From NCBI RefSeq assembly GCF_007990225.1, contig NZ_BJWF01000017.1, positions 1-50,110 of the forward strand: DNA of 50,110 nt. Reading direction: 5' to 3'. Made by a program: the position numbers and the translations under genes. Within the stretch, counting starts at the first letter, position 1; the number at the start of each line of letters is the position of its first letter. Of this stretch, positions 41,783 to 50,110 are shown piece by piece. This DNA comes from Enterococcus villorum (GTDB lineage: Bacteria > Bacillota > Bacilli > Lactobacillales > Enterococcaceae). The notes under the pieces are model-generated. The model was not told the DNA's origin. It ran no database searches and worked only from the letters and a program-made list of their open reading frames with translations.

Positions 41783-42220
41783 TTAGGCAGTAAATTCTAA
41801 AGTTAAATGATATTCTCCTAGTTTTTCAGGACCCATGAGTAAGTCATACGCAATAACTACTTTCCCAGCTGTTGGTCGATCTTTCAAACTCACATGTAAT
41901 TCTTTCGTAAATGTTTCTATTTGAAGCATCCCATAAGGCGTTCTATACGTTGTTTCCAATCGTTCACGGTACCCAAATTTAAGCCGCATACGCATTTCAC
42001 CAGCTCGAATCAATTGAACATGTCCATCTGGCATTAATTTAATGGTCACAGGAATCGCCTCTTTTTCTTCCTCCTGGATTTCTTGGTATCGTATGTATAA
42101 AGTATCACCGATTTTGACCATTTGTCCTTTTAAGTCAAAGAAAAAGTCTTGATGTTCCCCATTTTGTTGAACTTTTGTGCGTAATTTGATTGAAATAGGT
42201 GTGCCTTTTGATTGTTTCAT
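41783..42220 (-). CDS. DUF1934 family protein (YwiB-like)
   Basis: 145 residues forming a predicted beta-barrel, with alternating strands such as GDTLYIRYQEI, TYRTPYGMLQIETFT and the ending YDLLMGPEKLGEYHLTLEF. The family is lipocalin-like by structure and has no known function. It commonly lies near argS or rpoE in Firmicutes, and here it is just upstream of rpoE. Confidence 0.85.
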   Translation of the reverse strand: MKQSKGTPISIKLRTKVQQNGEHQDFFFDLKGQMVKIGDTLYIRYQEIQEEEKEAIPVTIKLMPDGHVQLIRAGEMRMRLKFGYRERLETTYRTPYGMLQIETFTKELHVSLKDRPTAGKVVIAYDLLMGPEKLGEYHLTLEFTA

Positions 42221-42427
42221 TTTTCATTCTCCTCTACTTCTTATAGCTACATTTTTCCTAGTTTTCCTCTATTTGTCAATTAACTCGTACAAAAATGAGC
42301 AAGTTTTTTCGTAACATATGATTCTTTTAGAGTATAATAAGGAAAGAAACAATGATTGTATGAGACAAAAATATCTTCTTTTCATCGCTTCGATGATCCA
42401 TTGATTTTATATAAAGGAGTGAATGCC

Positions 42428-43258
42428 ATGCATCCGATGATTGTATTAGATCAAGCAATCTACCATGAGAATGATTTTACACCTTTTGCTCTGACGGATA
42501 TATTAACCGAATATTCAAGAAAAAACAACCAAATGTTTTTACATTTTTGGCAATATGACCAAACAGTGATTCTTGGAATGAAGGATACACGTACCCCTTA
42601 CTTTGGTAAAGGAATCGAAGAACTGAAAAAATTAGGATACTTCACTATTGTTAGAAACTCTGGCGGACTAGGGATCATCTCGGATAATGGAATCTTAAAT
42701 CTATCGCTGATTTTTCCACAAAACGATACCAAAAAAATCTCTATTGATACTGCTTACGAAAAAATGTTGGCACTAACTCAAACGGCATTTCCAAATGTCA
42801 TCATCCAAGCATTTGAAATCACCCATTCTTATTGTCCTGGAACATATGATCTTAGTATAAATGGCAAAAAATTTGCTGGGATTGCGCAAAGACGAATCAA
42901 AAATGGCATTTCTGTAATGATGTATCTAAGTGTCAATGGCAATCAACAGGGCAGAGGAAACGCAATGAAATCTTTCTATCAAATGGCGTTACAAGAAGCA
43001 CTTGGTAAGGATGGCTATCCTATAGTAATGCCTGAAAGTATGGCAACATTAGAAGAATTACTTAAGGTCTCCTTAACAATAGAAGAAGTCAAAGACAAAT
43101 TTAGCATGGCTTTAGAAAAACTTTATGGAGAGACCCTCTTTCTTGATTCCTTTGATTGGAAAGAAAAACATGTTTCTCTTAAACAATGGACAGAACAAAT
43201 ACAAAGAATGGAAAACAGAAATAGAATAAAGGAGCTTGCCCATGACAGTACCTTATAA
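42428..43258 (+). CDS. Lipoate/octanoate protein transferase (LipL-like)
   Basis: BPL/LplA-fold protein of 276 residues from the ATG at 42428 (MHPMIVLDQ), which follows AAAGGAG; the frame extends 24 codons further upstream. VRNSGGLGIISDNGILN is the substrate loop. SYCPGTYDLSINGKKFAGIA holds the Cys expected of LipL amidotransferases and the conserved Lys. LipL moves octanoyl or lipoyl groups from GcvH to E2 subunits; an LplA-type ligase is the alternative. It overlaps the next gene by 17 bases. Confidence 0.85.
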   Translation: MHPMIVLDQAIYHENDFTPFALTDILTEYSRKNNQMFLHFWQYDQTVILGMKDTRTPYFGKGIEELKKLGYFTIVRNSGGLGIISDNGILNLSLIFPQNDTKKISIDTAYEKMLALTQTAFPNVIIQAFEITHSYCPGTYDLSINGKKFAGIAQRRIKNGISVMMYLSVNGNQQGRGNAMKSFYQMALQEALGKDGYPIVMPESMATLEELLKVSLTIEEVKDKFSMALEKLYGETLFLDSFDWKEKHVSLKQWTEQIQRMENRNRIKELAHDSTL

Positions 43259-44603
43259 ATATCAAACACTACCAATGGAAAAAGTCTTTCGTGATCCTGT
43301 CCATAACTATATACATGTCCAACATCAGGTTATTTTAGATTTGATCAATTCAAAAGAAGTCCAACGCCTTCGCCGCATCAAACAACTGGGCACTTCTTCT
43401 TTTACATTTCATGGAGCAGAACATAGTCGCTTTAGCCATTCATTAGGTGTCTATGAAATTTCTAGACGGATTTGTGATATTTTTTCCCGTAACTTTTCAC
43501 AGGAGAAAATCGGTCCCAGTGGTTGGAATGATCAGGAACGACTAGTGACTTTATGTGCAGCACTACTTCACGATATCGGACACGGTCCTTATTCACATAC
43601 GTTTGAACATATTTTCCATACAAATCATGAAGCAATCACTATCCAAATCATTACTTCTCCTGAAACAGAAGTCTATCAAATCCTTAATCGTGTAGAAGAA
43701 GGATTCCCAGAAAAAGTAGCAAGTGTCATCCAAAAAACCTACCCTAATCCACAAGTTGTTCAAATGATTTCTAGCCAAATTGATGCTGATCGCATGGACT
43801 ATTTATTACGAGATGCTTACTTTACTGGCACAGAATACGGAACATTTGATTTAACAAGAATTTTACGAGTCATTCGTCCATACAAAGGGGGGATCGCCTT
43901 TTCAATGAATGGTATGCATGCCGTAGAAGACTATATTGTTAGTCGTTATCAGATGTATGTCCAAGTTTATTTCCACCCCACTTCTCGTGGAATGGAAGTC
44001 ATTTTAGAGCACTTATTGCATCGGGCACATGAATTATATCGAGAAGACCCCAGTCATTTTGACGCTCACTCACAATTGTTATTGCCTTTTCTTGATGAGA
44101 ATTTTACGCTTGGGGAATATTTAAAATTAGACGACGGTGTATTAGGAACCTACTTTACTCAATGGACGGAATTAGCGGATCCCATTTTAAGTGACCTAGC
44201 CAAACGTTTTTTAAATCGGAAACCCCTAAAATCAGCGGCTTTTTCTGGCAACCGTTCATCTTCATTGATCAAAGAAATGACCGCACTTGTTGAAAAAGTT
44301 GGCTATAACCCAGTGTATTATACAGCAATTAATTCTAGCTATGACCTTCCTTATGATTTTTACCGTCCAGAAGAAGGTCGCCACCGTACCCAAATTGAAA
44401 TCTTGCGAAATGATGGAACTTTGGTAGAATTATCAGAAGTGAGTCAACTTGTTGCTGCTCTGGCTGGACAAGAACAAGGAGATGAACGATTTTTCTTTCC
44501 TAAAGAAATGGTGGATCCCTCTTTACGCGATCACTATGATTTATTTGACGAAACATACCAAGAATTTGCAAGCCACATACGCAATGGCTCACTGATTGAA
44601 TAA
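43242..44603 (+). CDS. HD-domain dNTP triphosphohydrolase (YwfO/EF1143-like)
   Basis: 453 residues from the ATG at 43242, seven bases after AAAGGAG. HD-domain metal ligands are HSRFSHSLGVY, LLHDIGHGPYSHTFEH and SQIDADRMDYLLRD. It closely resembles E. faecalis EF1143, a dNTPase with known structure that hydrolyses dNTPs and is activated by dGTP. That assignment is from memory of the family. It overlaps the lipoate transferase gene and lies 27 bases before the HAD gene, so the three are probably one operon. Confidence 0.92.
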   Translation: MTVPYKYQTLPMEKVFRDPVHNYIHVQHQVILDLINSKEVQRLRRIKQLGTSSFTFHGAEHSRFSHSLGVYEISRRICDIFSRNFSQEKIGPSGWNDQERLVTLCAALLHDIGHGPYSHTFEHIFHTNHEAITIQIITSPETEVYQILNRVEEGFPEKVASVIQKTYPNPQVVQMISSQIDADRMDYLLRDAYFTGTEYGTFDLTRILRVIRPYKGGIAFSMNGMHAVEDYIVSRYQMYVQVYFHPTSRGMEVILEHLLHRAHELYREDPSHFDAHSQLLLPFLDENFTLGEYLKLDDGVLGTYFTQWTELADPILSDLAKRFLNRKPLKSAAFSGNRSSSLIKEMTALVEKVGYNPVYYTAINSSYDLPYDFYRPEEGRHRTQIEILRNDGTLVELSEVSQLVAALAGQEQGDERFFFPKEMVDPSLRDHYDLFDETYQEFASHIRNGSLIE

Positions 44604-44630
44604 ACAAACTAAATACCATTGGAGGAAATT

Positions 44631-45440
44631 ATGTCTATCAAGCTAGTCGCCATTGATATCGATGGCACCTTATTAAATGAGAAAAGAGAAATTACAACAG
44701 AAGTAAAAGAAGCTATTGCCGAAGCTGTCGCTAAAGATGTAGCCATCGTTTTATGTACAGGTCGTCCCTTACCTGGTGTACAAGAACAACTAATTGAATT
44801 GGACCTTTTCCAAGACAATGATTATGTGATCACTTATAATGGTGCACTGGTTCAACAAACTAAATCTGGAAAAATCATCGCACGTCATGGTTTGACGCAC
44901 GAAGACTATTTAGAAATCGAAGTCATGGCTCGTCGTGTCGGTAGTCATCTACATTCAATTGATGATCAAGCAATTTACACTTCAAATCGTGACATCAGTG
45001 ATTATACGATTCATGAAGCAAGCTTAGTGAAAATGCCGTTGAAATACCGAACACCGGAAGAGATGACTCCAGATATCAGCTTAGTCAAAATGATGATGAT
45101 TGATGAGCCAGAAATCCTAGATGCAGCAATTGCTCGTTTACCACAAACTTTCCGTGAAAAATATACGACTGTTAAAAGCGCTCCTTATTATTTTGAAATA
45201 TTAAATAAAGAAGCAAGTAAAGGGGCAGCTGTTGCTAACCTAGCGCAACATCTTGGCATTGATCAAGAAGAAATCATGGCAATTGGAGACAATGAAAATG
45301 ATCTTTCGATGATTGAATATGCTGGAATAGGTGTAGCAATGGGAAATGCTGTACCGTTAGTAAAAGAAGCGGCTAACGTAATTACTGTTTCGAATGACGA
45401 ACATGGCGTAGCAGAAGCCATCAAAAAATACGTATTATAA
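44631..45440 (+). CDS. Cof-type HAD-IIB phosphatase (YidA-like)
   Basis: 269 residues from the ATG at 44631, after GGAGGAAATT. Motif I is AIDIDGTLL with the Asp nucleophile, motif II is LCTGRP, the conserved Lys is in NKEASKGAA, and motif III is AIGDNENDLSMI. The C2-type cap lies at about 85-190. Family members remove phosphate from sugar phosphates or flavin and pyridoxal phosphates; the substrate is unknown. A strong terminator follows. Confidence 0.95.
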   Translation: MSIKLVAIDIDGTLLNEKREITTEVKEAIAEAVAKDVAIVLCTGRPLPGVQEQLIELDLFQDNDYVITYNGALVQQTKSGKIIARHGLTHEDYLEIEVMARRVGSHLHSIDDQAIYTSNRDISDYTIHEASLVKMPLKYRTPEEMTPDISLVKMMMIDEPEILDAAIARLPQTFREKYTTVKSAPYYFEILNKEASKGAAVANLAQHLGIDQEEIMAIGDNENDLSMIEYAGIGVAMGNAVPLVKEAANVITVSNDEHGVAEAIKKYVL

Positions 45441-45450
45441 GTAAACAAAA

Positions 45451-45494
45451 AAAGAGGAGTGCGCCTGCTTAAAGCCAAAGGCATGCTCCTCTTT
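45451..45494. terminator. Terminator after the HAD phosphatase
   Basis: AAAGAGGAG and CTCCTCTTT arms, with an inner GC / GC stem. A-rich on one side and T-rich on the other, so it can also serve the minus-strand hydrolase that ends at 45575. Confidence 0.88.
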
Positions 45495-45574
45495 ATTTGC
45501 TAAAAAACTTTTATTTTTTCAAAAACAACGAACGATATTTTTATATCTATTCTGAATGATATACAATACATAAA

Positions 45575-46576
45575 CTATTCTTTCATAAAAGCGACTAGTT
45601 GTTGGTACGTTGTTTGAGACTGTTCAATATTCATATCAAATTGATACTCATGATTTAACACTGCTGTCTTTTCATCATAACTCACTTTTGTTACTTCTAC
45701 TCCTGCTTCTTTTAAAGCTTCTTCGGCTTGATCCATTTGTTCTGTAAAAGTGTTGGTATTGCCGTCTGTTAGAAAAACTTTTTGCGTCCAATCGCTGGTA
45801 TTTTTTGCAAGCGCTAATTGCTTCACTTCATCTGATTGTTCAAATTTTTTGCTTCCAAAATAAGCCCAACCACATTTAGCATACAGAAAACTGGAAATGT
45901 TATCACTCACTTGTGTGAAACTTGCAGGATCTAGTAATCCTGATAAAGAAACAAATTTTGTTATTTGTTCATTTTTTAAAACTGGAGTTACTTTGATTGC
46001 TTGTTGTATTTGACTATTTTGACCAGAGAGAATATATTCGCTCGCAATTTGTGCCCCAGCTGAATCACCACCGATTGAAACGTTATTCCAATCAATGACT
46101 GATCCATATTGGTCTTCCATGTAACTAATTGCCTCATTCAATTGTTTTAATGGAGTTGGGTGTTTAACTTCAGGAGATAATTCATAGTTTATATTCACCA
46201 CAACTTGTTGCGTGTCAGCACATAATAATTTTAAATAATCTTCGCAGTCCCGTTTATCACCAGCAACGTAGGCACCCCCATGCACCCAAAACAACACTGG
46301 TAAAGTTTTCTCTTTATCCTTTGGTAAATAAATATCCATGGTATTTTGTTGATAGTCAGAAGGATATTCTTCATTTTCCACCACCGCAATTTTTTCCATT
46401 TTTTCGTCAAAATCTTTTGGTCTAGGATAAACTTGTTCAACCCCGCTAGTATCAAACTGTTTTCTTACAAGTAGACTAACTGGTTTTGGTGTCACCTGAT
46501 TAATGATCCAGACAATTCCAACAAGAAGTAAAATAGCTACTGGAATGCCGATCAATATCCTTTTTAGCCACTTCAT
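45575..46576 (-). CDS. Membrane-anchored HSL-family alpha/beta hydrolase (paralogue)
   Basis: 333 residues from the ATG at 46576 (MKWLKRILIGIP). One membrane helix lies at about 5-25. The oxyanion motif is HGGAYVAGDK and the nucleophile elbow GGDSAGAQIASEY; DGNTNTFTEQ and NHEYQFD carry the likely acid and base. It is a paralogue of the gene at 16114-17127. The open frame extends 13 codons upstream, but those bases encode, in another frame, the tail of the wall protein: its restored TGA overlaps this ATG (ATGA), implying translational coupling. Confidence 0.88.
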   Translation of the reverse strand: MKWLKRILIGIPVAILLLVGIVWIINQVTPKPVSLLVRKQFDTSGVEQVYPRPKDFDEKMEKIAVVENEEYPSDYQQNTMDIYLPKDKEKTLPVLFWVHGGAYVAGDKRDCEDYLKLLCADTQQVVVNINYELSPEVKHPTPLKQLNEAISYMEDQYGSVIDWNNVSIGGDSAGAQIASEYILSGQNSQIQQAIKVTPVLKNEQITKFVSLSGLLDPASFTQVSDNISSFLYAKCGWAYFGSKKFEQSDEVKQLALAKNTSDWTQKVFLTDGNTNTFTEQMDQAEEALKEAGVEVTKVSYDEKTAVLNHEYQFDMNIEQSQTTYQQLVAFMKE

Positions 46577-46772
46577 TTTGTCATTTTCCCACCTTTTCTT
46601 TTTTGATAAAACCATCCACCAAATGAGAGAATCATAAGCAAGCTACCAATTAATGAAAATTTCATTTCACGTTGTTCTCCAGTGAGTGGAAGTGTTTTTT
46701 TGTTTTGATTCGAGTCTGTTTTTTTGTTATTTTATTATTCACATTCGTTATATGCGACCCCTTATTGCTATT

Positions 46773-46860
46773 ATTGCCATTGTTGCCGTTATAACCTTTA
46801 TTGCCATTGTTGCCGTTATAACCTTTATTGCCATTGTTTCCGTTATTACCGTTATTGTCG
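46773..46860 (-). repeat. 27-base tandem repeat encoding GNKGYNGNN
   Basis: Two perfect copies (46773-46799 and 46800-46826) plus a degenerate third. It encodes the Gly-Asn spacer that would cross the cell wall before the LPLTG signal. Copy number may vary between strains. Confidence 0.85.
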
Positions 46861-48294
46861 TTATCATCAGGATTTTCTGTTACTTTTTTATAATGATAAA
46901 CAATCGTCGGTGTTGTTTCATTGAAAATACCTTGTTCTTCACCTTCTACTTTTACAAATTCATAGCCAGCAAATTCCTTTTGTTCTGTTTGGTAGCTTTC
47001 ACCATAAACACCTTGAAGTTGCAATGATTCTTGATCATCCAGCAAACTTTGATTGTTTTCATCAACATACTTAACAGTGACAGAACGATTAAATACCATA
47101 TCCATAAATGAAGTTAACTTTAATTGATAAGCTTCTGGCGCTACTTTTTGTGCATCACCATGATCAGCACCTTCTACGATTAATAAATCTTTGTAGCCAC
47201 CAGATAGATCAAATAGCTCTTGGGCATTAGAAGCTGGTACGACAGAGTCTTCGCTTCCGTGAATGATCAGTTTAGGGATATTTTTCATCATCCCTTGTTC
47301 AGGGAGATTTTCTGTAATGTTTAAATTCATTTCCTGATCAAAATAGTATTCTTTTAATAACCCTAAATAAATGTCTTCGTGTTCTTTACCGGCTACGAGG
47401 TTCAAACTGCTGAAATATTTACCTAAAGTTGGTACAAGGGTGGAACTATAAGTAAAACGTAATTGTTCATCAATTGATTTAAACCCACAATTCTCAATTA
47501 TTCTTTTGACATTTGTTGGAATATTTTTAGCTAGTACAGACATCATCGTTGCCGCACCCATAGAGCCACCATACAATAGAATTTTTTGTTGAGGATTTTT
47601 ACTTACCACACGATTGATCCAATACAACACATCGTCTGATTCATATTGGCCATAGGTGACAAAATCACCCCCACTTGCACCTGTTGCTCGCGGATCAATA
47701 AAAAGCATATTGTAACCGGCTTGATAGAATTCATTGTACTCATCTGTGACAATACCATTATTCCAATTTCCACGAAATCCACCGTGAATGATCACTGTTT
47801 TATCAGAATGTTGATCTACATAATAAGAATAGACCTCCATCATTTTTCCGTCTTGATTATTCAAGACCATTCCATTTAATTGCTGCGTATTTGGATAAAA
47901 ACCAGTATACGTATCTGGCGTTGTCCCATCGTTGTTTTGCCCTAAAACAGACATCACCGCACTGTCTTTTGCAAAAGCAATATCATAAAGAATATACGTA
48001 GTAATCAAGTGACGAATCGTATCAACTTCGACGTCAAAACGTTCCTTTACATTTTGCTCTGATAATTGGTCATTAAGAAGATTAGATAGCGCTATGATAA
48101 GCATAAAACCTGAATTACTACTAAAAACATTTTTTAGCTTTTCTCCGATATAATTTAAATACAATTTACCATTAAAATTTTCACCTTTTCCAATTGACTC
48201 AATCACTGCTTGTTCATCATCTTGAACCGGTGTAGTTGCTTCGGTTGATTGTTCTTCTTTTGGCTCAGTAAGATTTTGGTTTTGATCTGCAGTG

Positions 48295-48470
48295 GAATCA
48301 GACTGTTCCACCGTTTCTTGCGCTTGATCTGTAATGGGACTCATTTGTTCTGTTGTATCTTGTGTTTGGTCTGTAGCTGGATTCATTTGTTCTGTTGTGT
48401 CTTGTGTTTGATCTGCAACAGTATTAGTTTGTTCAGCTCCAACTTGAGTTTTAACTACATCAGACTCCGT
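48295..48470 (-). repeat. 42-base imperfect repeat encoding TDQTQDTTEQMNPA-type units
   Basis: Three to four imperfect copies of a 14-residue Thr/Gln/Glu unit near the N-terminus of the wall protein. It probably forms an extended, disordered segment. Confidence 0.75.
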
Positions 48471-48818
48471 TTGTTCTGTCGTGTCCTGTTCAGCTGATTC
48501 ACTTGAGTTTCCCTCTTCAATGAATGAATCATCCAGATCATTTGAGTTTTTCGAAGTTTCCACCAAAGAATCCGCTTTATTTTTTTCTGAGCTTAGTAGT
48601 TGCTCTGCGTTCACCATTAACGGCGCACATGTTCCCGATACCGTCATAAGAACGAACCCTGCATGCATCATTACTTTTACTTTTTTATTCAATTTTTTCA
48701 CTCCCCCGATATAAATCTAAAGGTATTGTATAAAAGCGCTATCATTTTTTATATAAAAAAATAACTATTTGTATCATAAAAGAATAAAACACATTTATTT
48801 TTTTCTTTAAATAAAAAA

Positions 48819-48842
48819 GGAGTACGAAATTTTCGTAGCTCC
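48819..48842 (-). terminator. Intrinsic terminator upstream of the wall protein gene
   Basis: GGAGTACGAAA and TTTCGTAGCTCC arms, followed on the minus strand by a T-run. It ends minus-strand transcription from the NUDIX side before the wall protein promoter region (48702-48818), where no further feature is clear. Confidence 0.75.
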
Positions 48843-48924
48843 CAAATAATAAAAATTTTTAAACAATTATTTTAAAAGAAAAAAGCGCCAATTGACGACA
48901 ACCAATATCAGATGATCCAACAAT

Positions 48925-48997
48925 TGCCCCTTAGCTTAGTTGGTCAGAACAGACGGCTCATAACCGTCCGATCGTAAGTTCAATTCCTACAGGGTAC
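48925..48997 (+). pseudogene. tRNA-Met relic (anticodon CAT)
   Basis: A 73-base sequence with a perfect anticodon arm (GACGG, loop CTCATAA, CCGTC), clearly derived from tRNA-Met. The outer three acceptor pairs are lost (TGC against TAC), a C-A mismatch breaks the D stem, and an A-C mismatch breaks the T stem (GTAAG / CCTAC). Several changes are C-to-T or G-to-A. It is probably inactive. It could be a remnant left by an element that used a tRNA target. Confidence 0.7.
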
Positions 48998-49118
48998 ATA
49001 ATTAATTTAGTTTGATATAACACAAGATAGTATTTCTATTTTGACATTTTTGGTTAAATGAATAATCCCTGTGCAAATTTTTTTGGCTTTATCATCTACG
49101 TTTAAGTATATTCAGGCA

Positions 49119-49574
49119 CTAAACTTTACACGTTCCATTTTGGGCAAGCCACTTTTCAACTGCCCAACGATGACTGCCACGTTTTAATTTTTGAATGGCT
49201 TCTTGGGGTGTTACCCACCAAATTTTATTTGTTTTTTCAGAAGGTGCAGCCACTTTTTTCCATCCACTAGCCATATAAAAATAACCAGGATTATAATAGT
49301 AAGTTTTGCGATAATTTGAATAGAAATATTCATCCGCTTCACCTAAATAAGCACCAACTTCTGCGACAATTCCCATTTCTTCCATCAACTCGCGTCTAAG
49401 AGCTTCTTCTCTGGTTTCTTCTCCTTCAATCTCCCCACCGGGTAAAAAAAAGGCGCCATTTGGTGCTTCAATCAGCGCTATTTTTTTGTCTTTTTCGACA
49501 ACGATATAAACAGCATAACGAGGTGAATACTGAGCTGTTTGTTCTTTTTTACCAAATACTGGTTTATTCATCAT
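49119..49574 (-). CDS. NUDIX hydrolase
   Basis: 151 residues from the ATG at 49574 (MMNKPVFGKK), after AAGGTGG; the in-frame GTG three codons earlier overlaps the ribosome site. The Nudix box reads GEIEGEETREEALRRELMEE then MGI, with all conserved Gly, Glu and Arg residues. It hydrolyses a nucleoside diphosphate linked to an unknown group. It is a single gene; its transcript probably ends at 48819-48842. Confidence 0.93.
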   Translation of the reverse strand: MMNKPVFGKKEQTAQYSPRYAVYIVVEKDKKIALIEAPNGAFFLPGGEIEGEETREEALRRELMEEMGIVAEVGAYLGEADEYFYSNYRKTYYYNPGYFYMASGWKKVAAPSEKTNKIWWVTPQEAIQKLKRGSHRWAVEKWLAQNGTCKV

Positions 49575-49700
49575 TTTTTCCACCTTAAACTTATTTACCT
49601 TTCATTTTACATAAGAGTTTTCTCATAAACAAGCACGAACCTTCTCTTGCTTTTTCTTTTTTTGTTATGATAATAAAAAAAGAAAGGATGAATTTTAACA

Positions 49701-50072
49701 ATGAAAATGGCTCACACATGCGTTCGAGTAAAAGACCTTGACGCATCTTTAGAATTTTATCAAAAAGCATTTGGATTTGAAGAAAGTCGTCGCCGCGATT
49801 TTCCAGAAAACAAATTTACTCTTGTTTATTTAACCTTGCCTGGAGATGATTATGAGTTAGAGTTAACTTACAATTATGATCATGAAGCGTATGATTTAGG
49901 CAATGGATATGGTCATATTGCCATCGCTTCAGATGATCTAGAATCACTTCACGAAAAACATCAAGCAGAAGGCTTCAACGTAACAGACTTAAAAGGCCTT
50001 CCCGGCACAGCACCTTCTTATTATTTTGTTGTCGACCCTGACGGCTACAAAATCGAAGTCATCCGTGGATAA
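49701..50072 (+). CDS. gloA: Glyoxalase I (lactoylglutathione lyase family)
   Basis: 123 residues in two beta-alpha-beta-beta-beta modules. The metal ligands are His5, Glu54 (YELELTYN), His72 (GYGHIAI) and Glu119 (GYKIEVI), the pattern of canonical Ni/Zn glyoxalase I. It detoxifies methylglyoxal from glycolysis using a thiol cofactor. AAAGGATG precedes the ATG. The stop codon is followed directly by the 32-base inverted-repeat element. Confidence 0.93.
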   Translation: MKMAHTCVRVKDLDASLEFYQKAFGFEESRRRDFPENKFTLVYLTLPGDDYELELTYNYDHEAYDLGNGYGHIAIASDDLESLHEKHQAEGFNVTDLKGLPGTAPSYYFVVDPDGYKIEVIRG

Positions 50073-50104
50073 GGTTGTGACAGAGCCGTTTAGCTCTGAG
50101 TATT
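50073..50104. repeat. Intergenic inverted-repeat copy B (terminator-like)
   Basis: Begins GGTTGTGACAGAGCC immediately after the gloA stop and ends GAGTATT. It is the reverse complement of bases 1-32 with one mismatch. Its dyad (CAGAGC / GCTCTG) could form a weak hairpin. Confidence 0.75.
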
Positions 50105-50110
50105 AAGGAG

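Larger units (their letters stand above)
46573..48701 (-). pseudogene. LPXTG wall protein with alpha/beta hydrolase and MucBP domains, sorting signal out of frame
   Basis: As read, 679 residues ending at 46662. In order: signal peptide (ending about 32, APLMVNA); Thr/Gln/Glu-rich repeats (about 75-150); alpha/beta hydrolase domain (about 280-545) with IIHGGFRGNW, elbow LLYGGSMGAATM, acid in IHGSEDSVVP, base in EGADHGDA; a MucBP-like domain (VKYVDENNQSLLDDQ to TIVYHYKKV); and a Gly-Asn repeat. The frame then shifts at a run of seven A (46719-46725), giving a nonsense tail. With eight A it continues as KKTDSNQNKKTLPLTGEQ, a membrane helix and RKGGKMTK, a complete sorting signal. It may be phase variable, truncated and secreted, or a sequencing error. 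Confidence 0.85.

Noticed and set aside
46577-46615. 13-codon N-terminal extension of the hydrolase (MVLSKKKRWENDK)
   Set aside because: These bases encode the restored sorting-signal tail of the upstream wall protein in another frame, and the ribosome site would overlap the ATG.
46773-46860. Possible CRISPR-like array
   Set aside because: The repeats are contiguous, without spacers, in frame and inside a coding region; it is a protein tandem repeat.
46686-47027. 113-codon plus-strand hydrophobic open frame
   Set aside because: Antisense shadow of the Gly-Asn repeat and MucBP region; the repeated AIVAVITFI pattern is a by-product of the 27-base repeat.
48249-48497. Plus-strand Cys/Leu-rich repeat open frame
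   Set aside because: Antisense reading of the Thr/Gln/Glu repeats in the wall protein.

Overview
The window looks like chromosome of a low-GC lactic acid bacterium, most probably Enterococcus and perhaps the E. faecium/hirae/mundtii group. The reasons are the complete H+-type F1Fo ATP synthase operon in Firmicute order, the rpoN / cggR-gap-pgk-tpiA-eno block, the secG-est-rnr-smpB cluster, a SigV/RsiV/polysaccharide deacetylase stress module, an LPXTG wall protein and strong AGGAGG-type ribosome binding sites. The species call is inference from gene content, not from a marker comparison.

Layout. 1-6760: atpBEFHAGDC on the minus strand, with a strong promoter. 6941-11085: smpB, rnr, esterase, secG (minus). 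11326-12671: an acetyltransferase and a hydrolase. 12829-14590: a plus-strand unit with a sigma-A promoter, a preQ1-I-type riboswitch, a nucleoside hydrolase and an ECF transporter S component, read here as a queuosine/queuine salvage operon. 14605-19790: accessory DNA holding a frameshifted M20 peptidase, a membrane-anchored alpha/beta hydrolase, an orphan protein with a possible CE-clan cysteine-protease/acyltransferase catalytic set, and a decayed IS200/IS605 element. 20065-26016: the glycolytic operon with its repressor, RNA hairpins and terminators. 26022-27526: rpoN and tRNA-Arg(CCG).

27582-32282 holds a lactococcin-972-type bacteriocin locus: a divergent membrane-anchored XRE regulator, a DUF1430-like integral membrane protein, an ABC ATPase, the bacteriocin precursor and a small membrane protein nearby. 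32584-38196 is a putative glycoasparagine or amino-sugar conjugate module: glycosylasparaginase, PTS EIIB and EIIC without EIIA, a frameshifted GrdB-like protein, an M20 dipeptidase and a GntR/UTRA regulator, with GTATATAC palindromes upstream of both transcription units. 38227-40881 is the lysozyme/envelope stress module (SigV, RsiV, deacetylase) with a recognisable ECF promoter. 41001-45494 carries rpoE (delta), a DUF1934 protein, a lipoate/octanoyl transferase, an HD-domain dNTPase and a HAD phosphatase. 45575-48701 carries a membrane-anchored hydrolase and a very large wall-type alpha/beta hydrolase whose LPLTG sorting signal is out of frame by one base at a poly-A tract. 48925-48997 is a tRNA-Met relic. 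NUDIX and glyoxalase genes close the window.

Three genes carry single-base frameshifts (an M20 peptidase, the GrdB-like gene and the LPXTG protein), while all housekeeping genes are intact. A 32-bp element directly after the atpC stop codon recurs in inverted orientation directly after the glyoxalase stop codon, so the two copies bracket the window.
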